A stretch of 64,000 nt of DNA from assembly GCA_902792535.1 (NCBI GenBank), contig CADAZU010000011.1, positions 1 to 64,000 on the forward strand, given 5' to 3'. Positions within the stretch are counted from its first letter, which is position 1. Each line of letters begins with the position of its first letter. The translations under genes and the position numbers were made by a program. This document shows, one piece after another, positions 17,163-25,341 of this stretch. The notes beneath the pieces were generated by a model. The model was not told where the DNA came from, did no database searches, and was given only the letters and a program-made list of their open reading frames with translations. Origin of the DNA: an uncultured Bacteroidales bacterium. Its GTDB lineage: Bacteria; Bacteroidota; Bacteroidia; Bacteroidales; Paludibacteraceae.

Positions 17163-19346
17163 ATGAGAAAGATTTATGCTTTTTTAGTGCTGTGCGTAGC
17201 AACACTTACTGTCTCCGCGCAGACGTACAGAAATGGTGCATGGTATTCGTATTATGACGATACCGAGCATGTTATGAATACCCAGGGCGATTATGCTACA
17301 GGAGGTATCTTCGCTCCTACTGCCGGTGTCCTCAACGTGCAGTGGGGCTATGAGTGGATTGATTGGGCGGGAGCTTTTCGTAAGATTGACACGGAGATTA
17401 TGGAATCCGCTGATAATGGCGCAACTACCTTCATTGTGGGTAAGTTGGCTGAGAATACAGGCAATAATAGTAATACCTCGGAGTCATTCAACGTAAGTGC
17501 CAATATCAACTGGATCAAATACAGCCGTTCCGGTCTCCCTACGCATAAGGTGCATGTCTATCATTTCGATCTTCCGTTGGCAAAACATATCTTGCTGGCA
17601 AGTGGCACGTATGGCAAATCGACGGACTCGCATGACTTTGATACGATTGAAGTGGATGCTGTTTCTGAGGCTTATACGGTGAACCTTCGTTCTTTCTATA
17701 CCGATGGCGACATCTACATCACTTCGTCTGATCCTCAGAACTTCCGCATTGGTGACGTGGAAAATACCGAAGGTCTTACTTATGAGGTGGGCGCTAATGC
17801 GTGCGCTTCGGCGAACGGTAAGGCGGCAGCTGCACAAGACGGTACGCTGGGAAATATCGCTAACTATGCTTTCCCGATCTATTTCACTCCGAAGAAAGGC
17901 GGTGATTTTGAGGCTACGATCACGATCACGGATGGCACCTCTACAGCTACTATTACAGTGACCGGTGTAGCTCCGAAAAAGGAACAAGCCATTACTTGGA
18001 ACGAAGAGCAAACAGCTCTCTTAACGAATGGTTCTATTGCTACGGCTACGGCTTCTTCCGGTCTGGAGGTAAGTTATACTTTTGCCCCGGAAGGCGTGGT
18101 TTCCTATACAGACGGTGCGTTTGTTATTCTGTCTGAAGGAGACGTACAGATTACAGCAAACCAAGCAGGAAACGATATTTATCATGCGGCTGAGCCGGTC
18201 GTTAAGACTTTCTCTATTTACGCTGCAGAGGTGCTTGACGCAAGGAGCGCCGATATATGCGAGGGTAGTTTCTATGACGATTCGCATTTCGGCAATCTTG
18301 CAGTAGCAGGTGTCTATACGGATACCTTGAATACCATTCATGGCGGTGATTCTATTATCTCGCTGACTCTGGCTGTTCATCCGCTCTTTAGCTTCGAAGA
18401 GGAACTTTCCTTCACTACAGGAGAACAGCATAGATGGCAGGGCATTGACCTTGGCGAATTCGGGGTATGTGATACCACGCTCGTAGCGAAGTATCAGTCT
18501 TTGTATGGCTGCGACTCGATCTATACGCTCCATCTGACAGTCAAGCCGCATATCATCACTTATGGCGCGGATACGATCCATGCCTGCTCCGGCGAGACAG
18601 TGATCTATGAGGGAAAATCCTACAGACAGTCCGCTACGGATTCGATAGTTCTCTCCGGACGGAACTATGCCGGCGGTGACTCGATCGTAGTGCTCGTTGT
18701 TTCCTTCTCGCAACCGTTCTCTGCGGAGTCCTACCTCACGATCACAAAGGGTGATGAAGAGACATGGCAAGGTGTTGACCTCAGCACTATCGGAGTTGGC
18801 GATACCACGCTCGTAGCGGAATATACGTCGATCTATGGCTGTGACTCGATTTATACGCTCCATCTGACGGTGGAACCGCTTATCATCACTTACGGCGCAG
18901 ACACGATCTATGCTTGCTCCGGCGAGACGGTTACCTATGAAGGAAAATCCTATACCCAGTCCGCTACGGACACTATTGTCCTCTCCGGACGGAACTATGC
19001 CGGTGGTGACTCGATCGTAGTGCTCGTTGTTTCCTTCTCGCAACCGTTCTATGCAGAGTCCAACCTCACAATCACAAAGGGCGATAAAGAGACATGGCAA
19101 GGCATTGACCTCAGCACTATCGGAGTTGGCGATACCACGCTCGTAGCGGAATATACGTCGGTCTATGGTTGCGACTCAATCTATGTGCTCAATCTGATCG
19201 TAGAGGAGAAAAAGGAAGAAGCTATTCCGTTCACCGGCGCAGACCAAGTAGGAGTGCAGAAGGTTCTCTATCAAGGTAATATCTACATCCGCAAGGGAGA
19301 TGAACTCTTCGATATCCGCGGTATCAAGGTAGAAGTGAAGAAATAA
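17163..19346 (+). CDS. Exported repeat protein with GCDSIY modules
   Basis: This 727-residue protein has a clear signal peptide (cut near TVSAQ). Its first 220 residues are unrecognised and rich in Tyr, Trp and Asn, like a jelly-roll. They are followed by Ig-like strands (ATITITDGTSTATITVTG), then modules of about 110 residues ending YGCDSIYTLHLTV. Two modules are nearly identical tandem copies (330 bp each). The C-terminal tail KVLYQGNIYIRKGDELFDIRG is homologous to that of the upstream gene. The modules also occur in the upstream protein, so the two may form a shared surface assembly. Function is unknown. It lies 41 bases after the upstream gene and ends at a strong terminator. Confidence 0.7.
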   Translation: MRKIYAFLVLCVATLTVSAQTYRNGAWYSYYDDTEHVMNTQGDYATGGIFAPTAGVLNVQWGYEWIDWAGAFRKIDTEIMESADNGATTFIVGKLAENTGNNSNTSESFNVSANINWIKYSRSGLPTHKVHVYHFDLPLAKHILLASGTYGKSTDSHDFDTIEVDAVSEAYTVNLRSFYTDGDIYITSSDPQNFRIGDVENTEGLTYEVGANACASANGKAAAAQDGTLGNIANYAFPIYFTPKKGGDFEATITITDGTSTATITVTGVAPKKEQAITWNEEQTALLTNGSIATATASSGLEVSYTFAPEGVVSYTDGAFVILSEGDVQITANQAGNDIYHAAEPVVKTFSIYAAEVLDARSADICEGSFYDDSHFGNLAVAGVYTDTLNTIHGGDSIISLTLAVHPLFSFEEELSFTTGEQHRWQGIDLGEFGVCDTTLVAKYQSLYGCDSIYTLHLTVKPHIITYGADTIHACSGETVIYEGKSYRQSATDSIVLSGRNYAGGDSIVVLVVSFSQPFSAESYLTITKGDEETWQGVDLSTIGVGDTTLVAEYTSIYGCDSIYTLHLTVEPLIITYGADTIYACSGETVTYEGKSYTQSATDTIVLSGRNYAGGDSIVVLVVSFSQPFYAESNLTITKGDKETWQGIDLSTIGVGDTTLVAEYTSVYGCDSIYVLNLIVEEKKEEAIPFTGADQVGVQKVLYQGNIYIRKGDELFDIRGIKVEVKK
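18541..19200 (+). repeat. Tandem 330-bp in-frame duplication
   Basis: Bases 18541-18870 and 18871-19200 are near-identical copies, each coding for a 110-residue module. The matching landmark tatcatcactta lies at 18551 and 18881. A more diverged half module precedes them at about 18400-18540. The low divergence suggests recent expansion, so copy number may vary between strains. Confidence 0.85.
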
Positions 19347-19362
19347 GGAGTACTTCCTTTCA

Positions 19363-19396
19363 TGAAAAAGAGCATCCGTGAGGGTGCTCTTTTTTA
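19363..19396. terminator. Bidirectional intrinsic terminator
   Basis: The stem AAAGAGCA (19367-19374) pairs with TGCTCTTT (19385-19392) around a 10-base loop, followed by a T-run. On the minus strand the same hairpin is followed by a T-run too, so it can end both the surface-protein operon and the convergent S41 protease gene. Confidence 0.85.
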
Positions 19397-19442
19397 TTGG
19401 CGTTTATTTCAGTAGTTGTTTATTTCATTATTTCTGTATGAA

Positions 19443-21092
19443 TTATTTCAGTTCCTGCAGCGCGCGCTTAAGCTCTTTGTCGAACCGCAGCGAGTAAGCG
19501 ATCTGCCCTTTCTGGTAGTAATACCGCAGAACGATCTCGGAGCCTAATAACTCTTTGACGCCCTCTTTGTTCCGCGCGATAGCTTCTTTATAACTCGGAC
19601 GCAGGATTTCTTCGTATGTCTCTAGCTGTGCGATCGTAGCCGAGTCAATGTCTTCGTGCTTCGCCATCTTCAGCATGTCGTCGTAGAATTTGCTGGTCTC
19701 GGTCTCGTATTTATATCCCCGCTCTTCCAAGAAAGCGCAGAAGGACTCTATCTCTTCGTCGTTGATCTCGAACTCCTCCGGCTTGGCTATGCTGTCGTGC
19801 GAATGGCGGTAGCGCGTAGCGTAGTCGAAGAAATAATGATCCATATAGAGCGAATAGGTGATGTCCACTTTTGCGCTGTCGTTCATCACGATGTCCGGCA
19901 GAATACCTCCTGCGGTGTCGCGTTTCAGTTCGTGTCCTTTCTGGCGTTCGCTGTAGTCGATCGCTTGGATGCAGCGTCCGGAGGGCAGGTAATACTTGCT
20001 GGTCGTCACTTTGATATGTCCGCCATAGGCGATCGGACGCACATTCTGGACCAAACCTTTGCCGAAAGTGCGTTGCCCGATCAATTTGGCGCGTCCGAGA
20101 TCCTGCAGCGCACCGGAGACGATCTCGCTCGCCGAAGCGGAGTTCTTATCCACCAGCACGACCAGCGGCAGATCTTTGTACCGCGGGTTATTGCGGGTTA
20201 TATAGGTGCGATTGCTGTTACTCGTCTTTCCCTTGGTCTCCACTACTTTCGTGTCGCGATCGACGAACAGGTTCACAATCTGGATCGCTTCGTCCACGAT
20301 ACCTCCTCCGTTGCCGCGCAGGTCTATGATCAGCGCGCGCGCACCTTGGGTGTAATAGAGCTCGTCCAAAGCATTGCTGAAGGCTTGCGCCGAACCCTCT
20401 GTGAACTCATTGAAACGGATGTAACCCACCGGCTCTTTGAGGCTGTCGGCGCGGAAGGCGGTGTAATAGCTCACCGGCTCCAAGTGAATGTCCTCGCGCA
20501 CGATGGAGACCTTGAACGGTTTCTCTACTCCTTCCCGTTCGAGCTCCAGCACGACCGTACTACCCGGTACGCCGCGCAGCAGGTTGCTCACTTCGCTTAC
20601 CACCAGACCTTTGGTGCTCTTGCCGTCCACGGACAGGATCCGGTCTCCGGCTTCCACTCCTGCGCGTTGCGCCGGCTTGCCTTCGTAAGGGTTCACGGCA
20701 TAAGTTGCCAGCGAGTCTTTGTTCACTTTTCCCTTGCGCCCTTCGCCTTTCGCTTTGGGCAAGGGGCGTTGCTGGATGATACTGCCGATACCGCCGTACT
20801 TGCCGGTGGTCAGCATGCGCAGATCCTTGTCGTTCTTCTTGGGATAATACACCGTATAGGGGTCAATCTTACGCAGCATGGCGTTGATTGCGGTCTCCGT
20901 CAGATCTTCGTAATTGAGTGTGTCCACATAGTTGACATCGACTTGGCGTAGCACGTCGTTGAAGATCGCGATGCACTCGTCCGCGCGCGTCGTGGCACTC
21001 CGCTCCTGCGCGAAGAGGGAAGAACCCCTCCACCCTCCCCACAAAGGGAGGGCTACAAGCATCAATGCTAAAAATTTATGATAATTATTCAT
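19443..21092 (-). CDS. S41 C-terminal processing peptidase
   Basis: This 549-residue exported serine protease has a signal peptide, an N-terminal helical domain, a PDZ domain (PAQRAGVEAGDRILSVDG) and an S41 catalytic domain. The Ser lies in KNSASASEIVSG and the Lys in TFGKGLVQ. The family cleaves periplasmic or envelope proteins near their C-termini. Two short segments look repeat-derived and are in frame: LWGGWRGSS within the signal peptide (21014-21053), and LPKAKGEGRKGK between the N-terminal and PDZ regions (20731-20767). The first would alter the end of the signal peptide. It is the last gene of a long minus-strand run that begins near 27277. Confidence 0.9.
   Translation of the reverse strand: MNNYHKFLALMLVALPLWGGWRGSSLFAQERSATTRADECIAIFNDVLRQVDVNYVDTLNYEDLTETAINAMLRKIDPYTVYYPKKNDKDLRMLTTGKYGGIGSIIQQRPLPKAKGEGRKGKVNKDSLATYAVNPYEGKPAQRAGVEAGDRILSVDGKSTKGLVVSEVSNLLRGVPGSTVVLELEREGVEKPFKVSIVREDIHLEPVSYYTAFRADSLKEPVGYIRFNEFTEGSAQAFSNALDELYYTQGARALIIDLRGNGGGIVDEAIQIVNLFVDRDTKVVETKGKTSNSNRTYITRNNPRYKDLPLVVLVDKNSASASEIVSGALQDLGRAKLIGQRTFGKGLVQNVRPIAYGGHIKVTTSKYYLPSGRCIQAIDYSERQKGHELKRDTAGGILPDIVMNDSAKVDITYSLYMDHYFFDYATRYRHSHDSIAKPEEFEINDEEIESFCAFLEERGYKYETETSKFYDDMLKMAKHEDIDSATIAQLETYEEILRPSYKEAIARNKEGVKELLGSEIVLRYYYQKGQIAYSLRFDKELKRALQELK
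20731..20767 (-). repeat. Possible in-frame purine-rich repeat in S41 protease
   Basis: The sequence cccttgcgcccttcgccttt followed by cgctttgggcaagggg has the short-unit character of the other inserts and lies in a region of the protein not conserved in the family. Only the low-complexity pattern supports it. Confidence 0.4.
21014..21053 (-). repeat. GC-rich palindromic repeat inside the S41 signal peptide
   Basis: The stretch with cccctccaccctccccac and aaagggagggct is the same palindromic family as 21106-21133 only 60 bases away. It is read in frame as LPLWGGWRGSS just before the predicted cleavage site. Confidence 0.65.
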
Positions 21093-21105
21093 CCTTCGTA
21101 TTTCC

Positions 21106-21133
21106 TCCCTTGAGGGGAGGTCAGGTGGGGTTT
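21106..21133. repeat. GC-rich palindromic repeat between S41 protease and coaD
   Basis: The hairpin cctcccttgaggggagg followed by tcaggtgggg fills the 42-base gap between the two genes. It may act as an mRNA processing or stability element in the operon. Confidence 0.7.
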
Positions 21134-21134
21134 A

Positions 21135-21584
21135 TTATCTCAACTTATTGGGCACAAAATCGCTTACGTCCTTGCCGTACGCATAGAGGTCGCGCACGAG
21201 GGTGGAGGATATATGCGCGTACTCCGGACGGGTGTACAGAATGATCGTCTCTACGCCGCCGAGTTGTTTGTTGGCTTCCGCCATGTTGCGCTCGTACTCG
21301 AAATCTTCCACACACCGGATACCGCGCAGGATAAACGGCGCCTCTTGTGCTTTCGCGAAATCGACGGTTAAGCAGTCGTAAATCGCTACTTTGACGCGCG
21401 GTTCGTCCGCAAAGATCTTACGGATCGCCTCTTCGCGCTCACGAATGGGGAAAGTCTCTTTCTTTGTGCTGTTACGTCCTATACCGATGATGATTTCATC
21501 AAAAATCTTCAGACCACGCTTGACAATGTCGTAGTGGCCTACTGTGAAGGGATCAAACGATCCCGGGAATATTGCTCTTTTCAT
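21135..21584 (-). CDS. coaD: Pantetheine-phosphate adenylyltransferase
   Basis: This enzyme makes dephospho-CoA from 4-phosphopantetheine and ATP, the penultimate step of coenzyme A synthesis. The 149-residue protein has the nucleotidyltransferase motif GSFDPFTVGHYDIV and the C-terminal ISSTLVRD motif that binds ATP phosphates. Length is normal for the family. Its first 32 bases overlap the end of the upstream acyltransferase gene. Confidence 0.96.
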   Translation of the reverse strand: MKRAIFPGSFDPFTVGHYDIVKRGLKIFDEIIIGIGRNSTKKETFPIREREEAIRKIFADEPRVKVAIYDCLTVDFAKAQEAPFILRGIRCVEDFEYERNMAEANKQLGGVETIILYTRPEYAHISSTLVRDLYAYGKDVSDFVPNKLR

Positions 21585-22557
21585 AATTTATTCTTGGGTT
21601 GTTATACATCTCATATAGTTTCTCCCGCAGGAAGGTTTCATCCTTATTGGGAATGTCAATCTTGGCGAGCCTGCTCTCGATATACGTATCAAAATCCGTG
21701 CCATGCTCATAGATTTCATATCCTTGATGGATATGTCGGTCGATAATATCGCATATATGCTGCAGCTGGTCGTGGCTCGGCTGTTCGCGGTATTCGGGGT
21801 GCGCAGCCAACATCGCATCTATCTCCGGGTTGATACTCGGGGTCAGGCGATAGACCACTCTGCCTTTGTAGCCCTCGATACCGGTCTGCATGGATATGAC
21901 GTCGTCGCGTTTGGTCTTGCGCCATTTGGGATTGTCGCGTTTGAGTTGCATCTCCGCCGCCTTCAGGTAGTCGCAGGGATCAAACTCGTACGTGATACTC
22001 ACGGGGCATATATTAAGCGCTTTGACGTTTTCGTACAAATCTCCTTCGCCTATGGTCAGCATGTGCAGCACCGAAGCCTGGGTCAGGTCGTTGCTGTCTT
22101 TGGCGCGTCCTTCGCGTTGCGCGAGCCAGATCGACTTACCGCGGCTGCGCAGATGGCGGATGTATGCCGACAGCTGTTTGGCGTTCTCCAGTTGGGCATG
22201 AAGTGCTGCGCCGCGTTTGACCGCAAAGCAGCGAAAGTATTTCATCAAAAACTCAATCCACGGCTTGGCGAACAAATTATCGCCCACGCCCATGTACGGG
22301 CGGATGAAATAGTGTATGCGCAGCAGGTACGAGAGCCAAGCCGCATCCATAATGATGTCGCGGTGGTTCGTCATGAAGAACGCGCCATGCTTGATGTCTT
22401 TCTCTATCTGCTTGCGGTCGCCGAGGTAGTCCAGTTTCAGGCTCTTAGTCCGCTTCCACGCCCAAATCTGCAGGATCGGGAAGACGATCAGAAAGTCCGT
22501 CAACCATAGTATCCATCCTGTGCGATACGCTCTAATATCTTTAAATTCGTCTTTCAC
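21553..22557 (-). CDS. Acyltransferase of the PlsC type with NHRDI motif
   Basis: This 334-residue protein starts at a GTG (22557); no closer ATG keeps the conserved N-terminus. One N-terminal hydrophobic helix (ILWLTDFLIVFPILQIWAW) is followed by the acyltransferase block TNHRDIIMDAAWL, the Bacteroidetes variant of the HX4D motif. WLAQREGRAKDSNDLT matches the substrate-binding segment. It resembles the glycerol-phosphate acyltransferases often found beside lipid genes. It lies 30 bases after yigZ and overlaps coaD by 32 bases. It is distinct from the acyltransferase at 5866-6759. Confidence 0.82.
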   Translation of the reverse strand: MKDEFKDIRAYRTGWILWLTDFLIVFPILQIWAWKRTKSLKLDYLGDRKQIEKDIKHGAFFMTNHRDIIMDAAWLSYLLRIHYFIRPYMGVGDNLFAKPWIEFLMKYFRCFAVKRGAALHAQLENAKQLSAYIRHLRSRGKSIWLAQREGRAKDSNDLTQASVLHMLTIGEGDLYENVKALNICPVSITYEFDPCDYLKAAEMQLKRDNPKWRKTKRDDVISMQTGIEGYKGRVVYRLTPSINPEIDAMLAAHPEYREQPSHDQLQHICDIIDRHIHQGYEIYEHGTDFDTYIESRLAKIDIPNKDETFLREKLYEMYNNPRINYEKSNIPGIV

Positions 22558-22640
22558 TAATCTTCAAATTTTCAAATCTTCAAATTTTCAAATCATCAAA
22601 TTTTCAAATCCCCCAATCCCCCAATTGTCCAATGCTGCTT
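22556..22640. repeat. Junction repeat (tcaaattt units) running into the yigZ 3-prime end
   Basis: Six or so units of cttcaaatttt are followed by cccccaatcccccaattgtc. The sequence fills the gap after yigZ and supplies its last dozen codons (DNWGIGGFENLMI), so the present C-terminus is repeat-derived. Confidence 0.75.
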
Positions 22641-22968
22641 TAGCAGCTTCTCTGTACGCGACCATGAGTCCTCCTGTGCCGAGCAGCGTGCCGCCGAAAT
22701 AGCGCACGACCACTACCAGAATATTATCCAGCCCCCGTGCGTCGATGGATCGCAGGATCGGCGCTCCGGCGGTGCCGTGCGGCTCGCCGTCGTCCTTCGT
22801 CCGCCATAAGTTCGGTCCGAGACGGTATGCGTAGCATACATGCCGCGCGTCGTGGTATTTCTTCTTATACCACGCGATACGCGTTTTTGCCTCTTCTTCA
22901 TCCGCGATCGGTTCGGCGAACGCGAGGAACTTGCTCCCTCTGTCCTTATAGATTCCTTCGGCTGCCAT
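22588..22968 (-). CDS. YigZ/IMPACT family protein, C-terminally short
   Basis: This is a 126-residue protein of the UPF0029/IMPACT family, which affects translation regulation in better-studied members. Family signatures include SKFLAFAEP, ARHVCYAYR, DDGEPHGTAGAPIL and VVVVRYFGGTLLGTGGL. Most bacterial homologues are about 200 residues and carry a second (DUF1949) domain; here it is absent. The last 13 residues come from the repeat tract that follows, suggesting truncation by repeat insertion or expansion. The start overlaps the stop of the C1 peptidase gene by one base (TAATG). Confidence 0.85.
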   Translation of the reverse strand: MAAEGIYKDRGSKFLAFAEPIADEEEAKTRIAWYKKKYHDARHVCYAYRLGPNLWRTKDDGEPHGTAGAPILRSIDARGLDNILVVVVRYFGGTLLGTGGLMVAYREAAKAALDNWGIGGFENLMI

Positions 22969-24176
22969 TAAATGCCTAATTTCTTGCGGATGTCTTTCGG
23001 GATGGCGTTCTTATTCACCAGCACGTCGTTGGTCTTGTATTGCATGAACGCTTCGCTCACGTACCAGATCCCTTTGTAGTCGGAGCGCATCGTGCCCCAG
23101 CTGTTCTTCACCATGTAGTACCGCTTGCCGTTCTGGTCCTTGGCGGTACCGAAGATCTGCATTCCGTGGTCGTCGGTCGTCTCCCAATTGTCGAATGCGT
23201 TCTGGCGCATCTCCTGGGTGATCGTTTTCTCCGGCAGCGGTTTCTTGGTCAACTCCTCTTTCTTTTTGTCCGCAGTCATACCTACCCATTTCGCCATGTC
23301 GGAACCGGTGATGTCTGCGCCATTATCTTCGTCCGGCATAACGCCTATACCTTTGCGGGTGAACCCGGTCTCGCTGACATCTGCACCCCAAGCGAGGGTG
23401 TAGCCGTTGGCGATCGCGTGGTCAATAATCCGCATCATATCCTCCATCGGAACGTTGTACATCTGGTCCATGCGCCAGTTATCGGGCACCTCCAGCGCGA
23501 AGCGCTCGTAGAACGGATGGTGGGTGTAACTGGTGATAGAGACATAGTCGTCGGCGTTCAGACCGAGGCTCTCAACGAAACTCTGCGGCGTGTATTTCTT
23601 GCCTTCGAACTCAAACTCCTCCGGGCATTTTCCCAGATATGTATCGTAGATGGCTTGCAGTCCTTCGCGCCAGACGGGACTCAGCTTCTTCAGACCCGTC
23701 AGACCTTTGATATATCCTCCCGCTACGCGGTCCAACTCGCCGTGAACGGGCAGGGTGTCGTTCTTCGTCCATCCGTAGCGGATGCCCGGCATCGCTTCCT
23801 GCGGCACGAGACCGTAATGTCCCATGCAGTAGATCACGTCGTATGCGCTACCGCCTGGTGCAAAACGCGGCTCGTTGTACAGCCGCACGCAGTACGTCGC
23901 GCGATCCATCATGGTCTTGCTGACCACGAACATCTCGCTCAAGTCCAGCTCTTTGCCTTTGGTGCGCAGCACTTCCGATTCGATAAAACCGATCGTCGAG
24001 AACGCCCAGCAGGTCGAGCTTCGGTTCTGATCCTTCACCGGCGTGATGGCTACGCTATCGACCGTCGTAAAACGGAAACCTTCCGTCGTGTCCTTTTCTA
24101 CTTTCGTTGTGTCTGTCTGCGCGAAAGCGAAGGTCGCCATCGCGGCAAATGTAAGGGTGTATAAGATTCGTTTCAT
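22968..24176 (-). CDS. Exported C1 (bleomycin hydrolase-like) cysteine aminopeptidase
   Basis: This is a 402-residue C1B peptidase. The catalytic Cys lies in NRSSTCWAFST, the His in DDHGMQIFG and the Asn in VKNSWGT. Unlike cytosolic PepC it has a signal peptide (MKRILYTLTFAAMATFAFAQ), so it should act in the periplasm or outside. The family trims peptides from the N-terminus as a self-compartmentalised hexamer. It lies 25 bases after prfB. Confidence 0.92.
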   Translation of the reverse strand: MKRILYTLTFAAMATFAFAQTDTTKVEKDTTEGFRFTTVDSVAITPVKDQNRSSTCWAFSTIGFIESEVLRTKGKELDLSEMFVVSKTMMDRATYCVRLYNEPRFAPGGSAYDVIYCMGHYGLVPQEAMPGIRYGWTKNDTLPVHGELDRVAGGYIKGLTGLKKLSPVWREGLQAIYDTYLGKCPEEFEFEGKKYTPQSFVESLGLNADDYVSITSYTHHPFYERFALEVPDNWRMDQMYNVPMEDMMRIIDHAIANGYTLAWGADVSETGFTRKGIGVMPDEDNGADITGSDMAKWVGMTADKKKEELTKKPLPEKTITQEMRQNAFDNWETTDDHGMQIFGTAKDQNGKRYYMVKNSWGTMRSDYKGIWYVSEAFMQYKTNDVLVNKNAIPKDIRKKLGI

Positions 24177-24201
24177 ATCCTAATTTTAATATATTACTTC
24201 T

Positions 24202-25308
24202 TTACTCCGGGAACTCCATCAGGTACGCCTTGATGAACGCATCAATGTCTCCGTCCATGACGGCATTGACATTCGAAGTCTGGTAGTTGGTGCGGTGGTC
24301 TTTGACGCGCCGGTCGTCAAAGACGTACGATCGGATCTGGCTGCCCCATTCTATCTTCTTCTTGCCTGCTTCCACTTTCGCCTGCGCCTGACGGCGTTTC
24401 TCCAGCTCCAGTTCGTAGAGTTGGCTACGCAAGTGCCGCAAGGCGTTCTCGCGGTTCTTGGGCTGATCGCGCGTCTCCGTGTTCTCAATCACGATCTCAT
24501 CCGGCTGCCCGGTTAGCGGATTGACGAACTTATAGTGCAAGCGCACGCCGGACTCCACTTTGTTGACGTTCTGTCCTCCGGCACCGGAGCTGCGGAACGT
24601 GTCCCAACTCAGTCCGGCAGGGTTCACCTCCACCTCGATCGTGTCGTCGATGAGGGGCACCACGAAGACCGAAGCGAAGGAAGTCATTCGCTTTCCCTGC
24701 GCGTTATAAGGACTCACGCGCACGAGGCGGTGTACGCCGTTTTCGGACTTGAGATAGCCGTACGCCATGTCGCCTTCGATATTGAAGGTCACGGTTTTGA
24801 TGCCCGCTTCGTCGCCTTCCTGCAGGTTCGCGATCGTCACTTTGTAATCGTGCTTCTCGCAATACCGCTGGTACATACGCATCAGCTGCTCCGCCCAGTC
24901 CTGCGCTTCCGTTCCACCGGCGCCGGCTACGATCTTCAGCACGGCGGGCATCTGGTCTTCTTCATGCGAAAGCATGTTCTTCATCTCCAGATCCTCCACC
25001 TCTTGAAGCGCGTGCGAGTAAGCGGCATCCACTTCTTCTTCGGAGACCAACTCCTCTTTGTAATACTCAAAACTCAGCGTCAGTTCTTCCACTGCCGCGC
25101 GCACACCTTCGTAGCCCTCGATCCATCGTTTGATGCCTTTGACCTTGCGCATCTGCGCTTCGGCGGCTTTGGCATCGTCCCAGAATCCGGGGGCTTGCGT
25201 GTGCAACTCTTCTTCTTCCAACTGAATGCGTTTCTCGTCAATCTGCAAGTACGCTTTCAGCTTGTCAGCCCGTTGCTGAACGTCTTTTAATTGTTCTATT
25301 GTTATCAT
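24202..25308 (-). CDS. prfB: Peptide chain release factor 2 (no programmed frameshift)
   Basis: This 368-residue class I release factor ends translation at UGA and UAA. GAGGQNVNKVES carries the GGQ that triggers peptide release. The stop-recognition tripeptide is SPY where E. coli has SPF. The gene reads straight through from the ATG. In E. coli a UGA follows the YL of LRGYL and demands a +1 frameshift; here the matching KAYLQIDEK is uninterrupted, so that autoregulation is absent. It sits in the middle of a minus-strand gene run, 33 bases after the AsmA-like gene. Confidence 0.96.
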   Translation of the reverse strand: MITIEQLKDVQQRADKLKAYLQIDEKRIQLEEEELHTQAPGFWDDAKAAEAQMRKVKGIKRWIEGYEGVRAAVEELTLSFEYYKEELVSEEEVDAAYSHALQEVEDLEMKNMLSHEEDQMPAVLKIVAGAGGTEAQDWAEQLMRMYQRYCEKHDYKVTIANLQEGDEAGIKTVTFNIEGDMAYGYLKSENGVHRLVRVSPYNAQGKRMTSFASVFVVPLIDDTIEVEVNPAGLSWDTFRSSGAGGQNVNKVESGVRLHYKFVNPLTGQPDEIVIENTETRDQPKNRENALRHLRSQLYELELEKRRQAQAKVEAGKKKIEWGSQIRSYVFDDRRVKDHRTNYQTSNVNAVMDGDIDAFIKAYLMEFPE

Positions 25309-25341
25309 AATTCAATCTTCAAATCTTCAAATTCTCAAATC
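25309..25341. repeat. tcttcaaa junction repeat
   Basis: Units of atcttcaaa/attctcaaa occupy the whole gap between the AsmA-like gene and prfB, directly upstream of the prfB start codon. They belong to the same family as 22556-22640. Confidence 0.7.
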
